In this document: positions 59,180-64,000 of the stretch, one piece after another | How the letters are laid out: every line of letters starts with the position of its first letter | Numbering within the stretch: position 1 is the stretch's first letter | Assembly (NCBI GenBank): GCA_029339195.1 | Contig: JAPTJF010000173.1 | Location: 52,117-116,116, forward strand | Direction of reading: 5' to 3' | Origin: Micractinium sp. NFX-FRZ | Lineage: Eukaryota > Chlorophyta > Trebouxiophyceae > Chlorellales > Chlorellaceae | DNA length: 64,000 nucleotides | Translations under genes and position numbers: made by a program | The notes under the pieces: generated by a model | Seen by the model: the letters and a program-made list of their open reading frames with translations, nothing else | The model's database searches: none | Told to the model about the DNA's origin: nothing

Positions 59180-61040
59180 GCAACGAGCCCCAGTATAATC
59201 TGCGACACTTGTTGGGTTCCTGCGCTTCCTCCAGCACTCTGCAGCCAGCTGGCGGCCGCCAGCAGTGCGCCGCGGCGTGCCGTGCTGCCCGTGCCGCCGT
59301 TCGAGGCAGCGTCCTGTCCACCATCTATGCTTGCACACAAAGCTTCACGCATGCAGCAGTACCATACGAATCGACATGAAAGATTGGCCCCTGCCAACCC
59401 ACCTTTTATTCCCGCTTGTTGCCCCGCCGCTTGCTGGCCCCGAGCTGGTGCTGCCCGGCCTGGTGCTGCCCGGCCTGCCGTGTGTATCGGCCCGATTGCC
59501 CGGTAGCGACATGCGCAGTATCCGACTACGCTGCCCTGCTGCTATGCTCACTGCATTTCACAGTGCCGTATCCTGTAGCCATCCACTCACTCAAACCCTA
59601 CTGCAAGCTACAGCAACCTCAGTTGCTGTTGCCCGGCTGCTGGGCCACCGCAGCGCTGGCCCTTGCCGCCGCTGCTGCTCCCCAGCGACCCGCATTCAGC
59701 AGCGTGCACGTCCTGCAGTGCTCCGCATGCCAGTCAGCGTGCGACATTTTGTGTGCCTGCCTGCCCTCTTGCCTGCCTCATGCCTGCCGCCAGCGCCCTC
59801 TGGTGGCACCGCCACAGTGTCCTCATGCTCCGCGCACACCGCCATTTGGGTGTGCCCCTAAGAGCGCTGTAGTGACAAGCTGCTTGGTTTGCGTTTCCCT
59901 GGTGGTGGTCATGCTAGCCTTAAGCTCGTAGGCCTGCCTGGCCTGCCGCCGCCGCCTCGGCGCGGCGCAGCATGCCTGCTGTCTCTTCCTTGGCTGCGGT
60001 CGAAGATACTTATAGCCCCATCATATTCGGTTCCTCGAAAAAGTGAAGCGTGCTAGCACTGTTCTCCTCACTCACAATCGGGTTGCCCATGTTCGCCATC
60101 CTCGACGTCTGCAAGCGGGCGGCGTTCCGCTTTCTTGCACCGGCACCCGATTTATTGCACTGGAGCACGCACCGCCGCCATTTCCGCCCCCCTTTGCGGT
60201 GGCGGTGGCCCTCCCGCCCTGGCGTTGACAGCCCGCCCGGCGACGTTGCGCACAGGCCCAGGCGCACTGAACTCTGCCAGGCTGCGCATGCTCCCTACTG
60301 GGACCTGGAGTTTTCTTCTCGCCTCGGGGCTGGTGGTAACCCATTTGTGATAACCAGGGCCACAGGGCCAACCAAAAGGTTGGCGCCTACAAGCATCCTG
60401 CGGCACGCTGTCGGCCGCATTGCTGCCGCATCAGCATGCCCCTTGCTCTTTGCCTCCGCAAGCCCAAGGTGACCATGTACCTGTGGCCATGGTGGCAAAA
60501 CTTCAAAGGCGAGGAAAGCCAGCAGGACAGCTGTATGCATCAAGATGATGCGTTGCGCCTTGCACAGCCAGTGCACAGCGCAGCGCCGCGGACAAGGCCG
60601 GGGCGAAATTAGCTGTTTCGCCGATCTGCCGCTATCTTGCGCCACCACCGCGACGCTAGACCGCAGTTGCACGCGTTTCGTTTGCAGGACGCTAGCTAGT
60701 TCCTTCATCCTTGACCTCGACCTCGGCCGCCGTTGTCGGAATCCGCACCCGCGTTGTCTGATCCGGCGATAGGCAGAAGAGGTGAGGCGCCGGTCCCGGC
60801 CGCCCGGAAACGCAGCAGCCGGTGTGCCAGCAGCGGCGGCGGCGGGCGGCGGGGGAAGACGGCGGCGCGGAGCGGCACTTTCTGCTGCTGCTGCCCCTGC
60901 TTTTGTCAGCCGCTGTTGTCTCAGGGTTGCGGCATTGACGCTTTTCGGCCCCCGCAAGTGATCTGCCTCACCTCCCAGCCCGCCGGTGCCCCTCACTGCA
61001 GCACCCACCTGGGGCCGGCACCGTGGGTGCTGCTGGCACC
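59180..61040. other. divergent upstream region, dioxygenase / coiled-coil gene
   Basis: About 1.86 kb. It contains the first copy of a 386-base direct repeat (60067-60451). Long open frames on both strands have biased composition and no domain. Confidence 0.4.
60067..60451 (+). repeat. 386-base direct repeat, copy 1
   Basis: Nearly identical to 63341-63726, from CTCACTCACAATCGGG to GCATGCCCCTTGC. Both copies keep one open frame (MFAILD.CKRAAFRFLAPA and on) for about 115 codons, with few changes. No terminal inverted repeats or target-site duplication were seen. Confidence 0.92.
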
Positions 61041-62948
61041 ATGTCAAGCCAGGAGCAGCAGCCAGCTGTGGCAGCTGAGGCATTGGCGGCAGAGGGGTCC
61101 GATGCAGAGAACCAGGGCTTTTGAAGAAGGCTGGAAGGCCGTTGCTCCTGCCCGTTGCGTCTTTGCGCTACCCAGAACCCCAGCCGCCGGCCCCACGTCG
61201 ACGCCACCATTGACAAGTGCCCTTCTGTTCCTGCCCCTCTGCCCTCGCTCCCCTACAACAGGTGGAGGGTGCGGGGCGCCAGTACGTGAAGCTGATGGTG
61301 GGCCGCATGATCGCTGGCGCTGTGGCGTCTGTGGAGGGGCAGCATGCGGTGCGTGTGCCTGGGCACATGGGGTGGGCAGGGGGGCACGGGAAGCGGTGCT
61401 GGGCGGTGCCGGTAGGGCAAGCAGTGGCCATGTATGCAAAGGCAGGTCAGGTGAGAGAGTTACTGGGATGGTGTGCCTGAGCCCTGTGGCGCTGGCAGTG
61501 GTTTGGGGAAGAATCCTGCTCCCCATGTGTTTTTATTCACCTGCCCCCTGACCGGCTCGCTCGGCATGCCCCGCCTGTTGCCGGCACCGCCCATCCTCCA
61601 TGATTGGAGGGGCGATGGCAGTTCCTGGTGCTACGGCGGCGCTGGCGCTGGCGGCAGGCCTGGCAGCAGCCCTGAAGCCTGCCCTGTAAGCCGGTCACCG
61701 CTTTTCCCGCCCCGGCCTGGTGGCTGACGTAACACCCGCCCTGCCACCTGCCGGGCCTGCCTCTGTTGCCTGCCGCCCATGCAGGTGGGGGTGCTGCAGA
61801 GCACCCTGCAGGCGGTGCGCGACGACGCCTCTGAGCAGGTGAGCGGCATGTGCTGGAGGGCTGCAGTACGCGTGCGCCATTATGGGAGGACTGGGACAGT
61901 TTTGCTGGCCAGCGCATGCCACTGCTCCTGCTAAAGTGAATCTGTCGCTGCCAGGTGCCCTCAGCTGCTGCCGCTGTTTCACCCTGCCCCCCGTGTTCCC
62001 GCCCCGCCCCTCTGCCCTCCCCCCCACTGGACGCCCAGACAACGCGCCTGCTTGCGGCTCGGGTGGCAGCTGGTGCTGTGCTGGGAGCTGTGATTAGGAG
62101 CGAGGCAGAGGTGAGTGCAGGCGATGTATCATGAAGCAGTGGGCCAGCGGCGGACCTTCGGCGGGGAGGCATGTTGTTGGAAGAAGTTATATGATGCCCC
62201 TTGCAGCGGGCATCGCGTTGGTGTTTGATGTGGGAGGTGCACGCGAAGCAGCAAGCTTGCATTGGCGCTGGCCTGGCCTTGAGCCCATACCTGTCCCACT
62301 TGCTGTGCGCCCCTCCTTATGCAGCTGAATGTGGCAGCCACGGAGCAAGCCGCACAGGTGGCGACAGCGCTGGCAGGGATGCAGACTCAGATGGCGCAGC
62401 AGGAGCAGGCGAACACTGAAGCTACGGCAGCGCTGCAGGCGCAGCTGCACGAGGTGCAGCAGGCATGGGCCGAGGACGCTGCTGCGTCAGCGGCAGCACT
62501 GGGGCAGCAGCTGGAGCTTGCCCAGCAGGCACAGCAGGTGCATGCGCAGCAGGCGGCCATGGCGGCTGCACAGCTGCTGGAAACCGAGATGGAGGTGCAG
62601 CGCTGGCGGCAGCTGTCCGCTTGGCTGCATGACATGTGGCAGGAGCAGCAGCGGGGGCGGGCAGCAGATGTGGCGGCAGCTGGCATGGCACAGCGTGACC
62701 TGGGGCGCCTGCAGTCCGCCTGGCTGCAGGTGAGACATGGAATGGGAATCAGAGGGAGTCCAAGAGTTCTGCATGAGGTCGTCTTGGCAGGCCAACAGCC
62801 GCTGAATTGGCGTGCATTACGCAAGTGCACTGGCGCCACTTACACGCAGGCAGGCAGATGATCCTTGCCTGCAACTCCCTCACTGCAGGCAGTGGCGGCC
62901 CTGGTGCTGGCTGCTGTGCTGGTGTGGAGCTTCCCGCACTGGTTCTGA
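61041..62948 (+). CDS. coiled-coil protein with C-terminal membrane anchor
   Basis: Unrecognised protein. Secure exons are 61262-61348 (VEGAGRQYVKLMVGRMIAGA and on), about 61785-61839 (VGVLQSTLQAVRDDASEQ), about 62039-62110 (TTRLLAARVAAGAVLGAVIR), 62325-62729 (a long Ala/Gln-rich coiled coil, LNVAATEQAAQVATALAG to LGRLQSAWLQ) and 62890-62948, which encodes AVAALVLAAVLVWSFPHWF and a stop. That end is a single membrane span two or three residues from the C-terminus, so a tail-anchored topology is likely. The 5' end is uncertain: ATG at 61041 opens MSSQEQQPAVAAEALAAEG but I could not find a donor before its in-frame stop at 61122. An exon near 61617-61687 (PGATAALALAAGLAAALK) is probable but its phase is not resolved. 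Confidence 0.55.
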
Positions 62949-63122
62949 CTATTTGTGCTCAGAGCAGGGGATGCATGGGGCAGCTGTGAGCAGGAGCGGC
63001 GGGGGCAGCGGGATGCGCCGTTCTGCATGACGGCGGACAGCAGGTGTGGCGGAGCTGGCTGGGGGCCTGGGTGGCAGCCGTCTCCGCTCCTGAAGTGGTC
63101 ATGCCACTGCCTATGCTGCGTG

Positions 63123-63127
63123 TGTAA
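63123..63127 (+). terminator. candidate TGTAA polyadenylation signal of the coiled-coil gene
   Basis: TGTAA about 175 bases after the stop codon, on the gene's strand. Confidence 0.5.
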
Positions 63128-63340
63128 CGAGACAATATCATGGGAGGAAGCTACGCTGCAGGTGGTGGGTCAGCTGGCCTGCAGCCCATGACGTGGCATC
63201 GTTTAGAGGCTAGCACTGATCACTAATTCAAGATACTGTTGTGTGTGCACATGTGGAGGAAACATGTGGAGAAGGTTTGCGCTGGCTGTGGTTATCCTGA
63301 CCGTCGGTGTCGGTTTCCGGCGGGCGTATGTTAAAATAGA

Positions 63341-63726
63341 CTCACTCACAATCGGGTTGCCCCATGTTCGCCATCCTCGACGCCTGCAAGCGGGCGGCGT
63401 TCCGCTTTCTTGCACCAGCACCCGATTTATTGCACTGGAGCACGCACCGCCGCCATTTCCGCCCCCCTTTGCGGTGGCGGTGGCCCTCCCGCCCTGGCGT
63501 TGACAGCCGGCCCGGCGACGTTGCGCACAGGCCCAGGCGCACTGAACTCTGCCAGGCTGCGCATGCTCCCTACTGGGACCCGGAGTTTTCTTCTCGCCTC
63601 GGGGCTGGTGGTAACCCATTTGTAATAACCAGGGCCACAGGGCCAACCAAAAGGTTGGCGCCTACAAGCATCCTGCGGCACGCTGTCGGCCGCCTTGCTG
63701 CCGCATCAGCATGCCCCTTGCACTTT
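63341..63726 (+). repeat. 386-base direct repeat, copy 2
   Basis: Partner of 60067-60451 at an offset of about 3,274 bases, same orientation. It lies about 390 bases past the coiled-coil gene. Confidence 0.92.
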
Positions 63727-64000
63727 CAGGAGAGCCTCCCTGCCCATCTGCCCACCACCATGACTGAGCAGGGTCGCCGGGTGGGGCCCTCATTAGGAGC
63801 ACCCTGCTGTGCCTGCTGCGCTGACGGTGCACGTGCCTCCACATCTCCGCAGCGCATGCGACTCGCGCATGCCTGCCCCTGCCAGCCTCTGCCGCGGTTC
63901 CTCCAAGCCCGGCAGCTTCCCATCATGACACAAGGGGGCCAGTAGTCAGCCACGTCGCAGGCTGCGGCTGCGTCAGGGGCACGGCAGCAGAACGGCAGGG
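63727..64000. other. window end, no supported gene
   Basis: The open frame of repeat copy 2 runs on to 63945 here, but this part has no counterpart after copy 1 and no recognisable domain. Confidence 0.4.

Noticed and set aside
60295..61083. Minus-strand open frame of about 260 codons
   Set aside because: Biased composition, no domain, and it runs through the direct repeat whose open plus frame is the conserved one.
60067..63726. Complete LTR retrotransposon
   Set aside because: No gag, protease, reverse transcriptase or integrase motif lies between the repeats, and TG...CA ends or target-site duplications were not seen.

Overview
The window reads as nuclear DNA of a GC-rich, intron-dense green alga, most likely a trebouxiophyte of the Chlorella clade. 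The evidence is short GT-AG (and some GC-AG) introns between exons of about 40-300 bases, plant-type gene families, a calredoxin-like chloroplast protein, and TGTAA-type polyadenylation motifs downstream of several stop codons. The organism assignment is inference; no marker gene is present.

Layout, left to right. 1-6825 (-): large subunit of the RNA polymerase III factor TFIIIC, its 3' part cut by the window edge. 7185-11760 (+): organellar DEAD-box helicase of the RH39 type. 12320-20095 and 21623-28408 (both -): a tandem pair of large putative receptor kinases with CHRD ectodomains, one membrane span and a Raf/TKL-like kinase. 30058-34639 (+): secreted purple acid phosphatase. 36239-39533 (-): starch-binding CBM20/coiled-coil protein. 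40433-41774 and 42767-44145 (both -): tandem ARM-repeat/MYND paralogues. 45133-50262 (-): calredoxin-like protein, four EF-hands plus thioredoxin. 52106-54867 (+): membrane/AP2-like/ankyrin protein. 55355-59179 (-): TauD-like Fe(II)/2-oxoglutarate dioxygenase. 61041-62948 (+): tail-anchored coiled-coil protein, lying between two copies of a 386-base direct repeat.

The genes do not form one pathway. Several touch chloroplast biology (helicase, calredoxin, possibly the CBM20 protein), while the receptor kinases and the phosphatase act at or outside the plasma membrane. Tandem duplication is the common thread. It acts on whole genes (kinases, ARM-MYND), on domains inside a gene (CHRD), and repeatedly on units of roughly 65-145 bases, most often near 105, that straddle splice sites.

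Exon models were assembled by eye. For six genes (helicase, phosphatase, CBM20, both ARM-MYND genes, calredoxin) and the ankyrin gene the chosen junctions keep one open frame from start to stop. For TFIIIC, the two kinases and the last coiled-coil gene only domain-bearing exons are secure.
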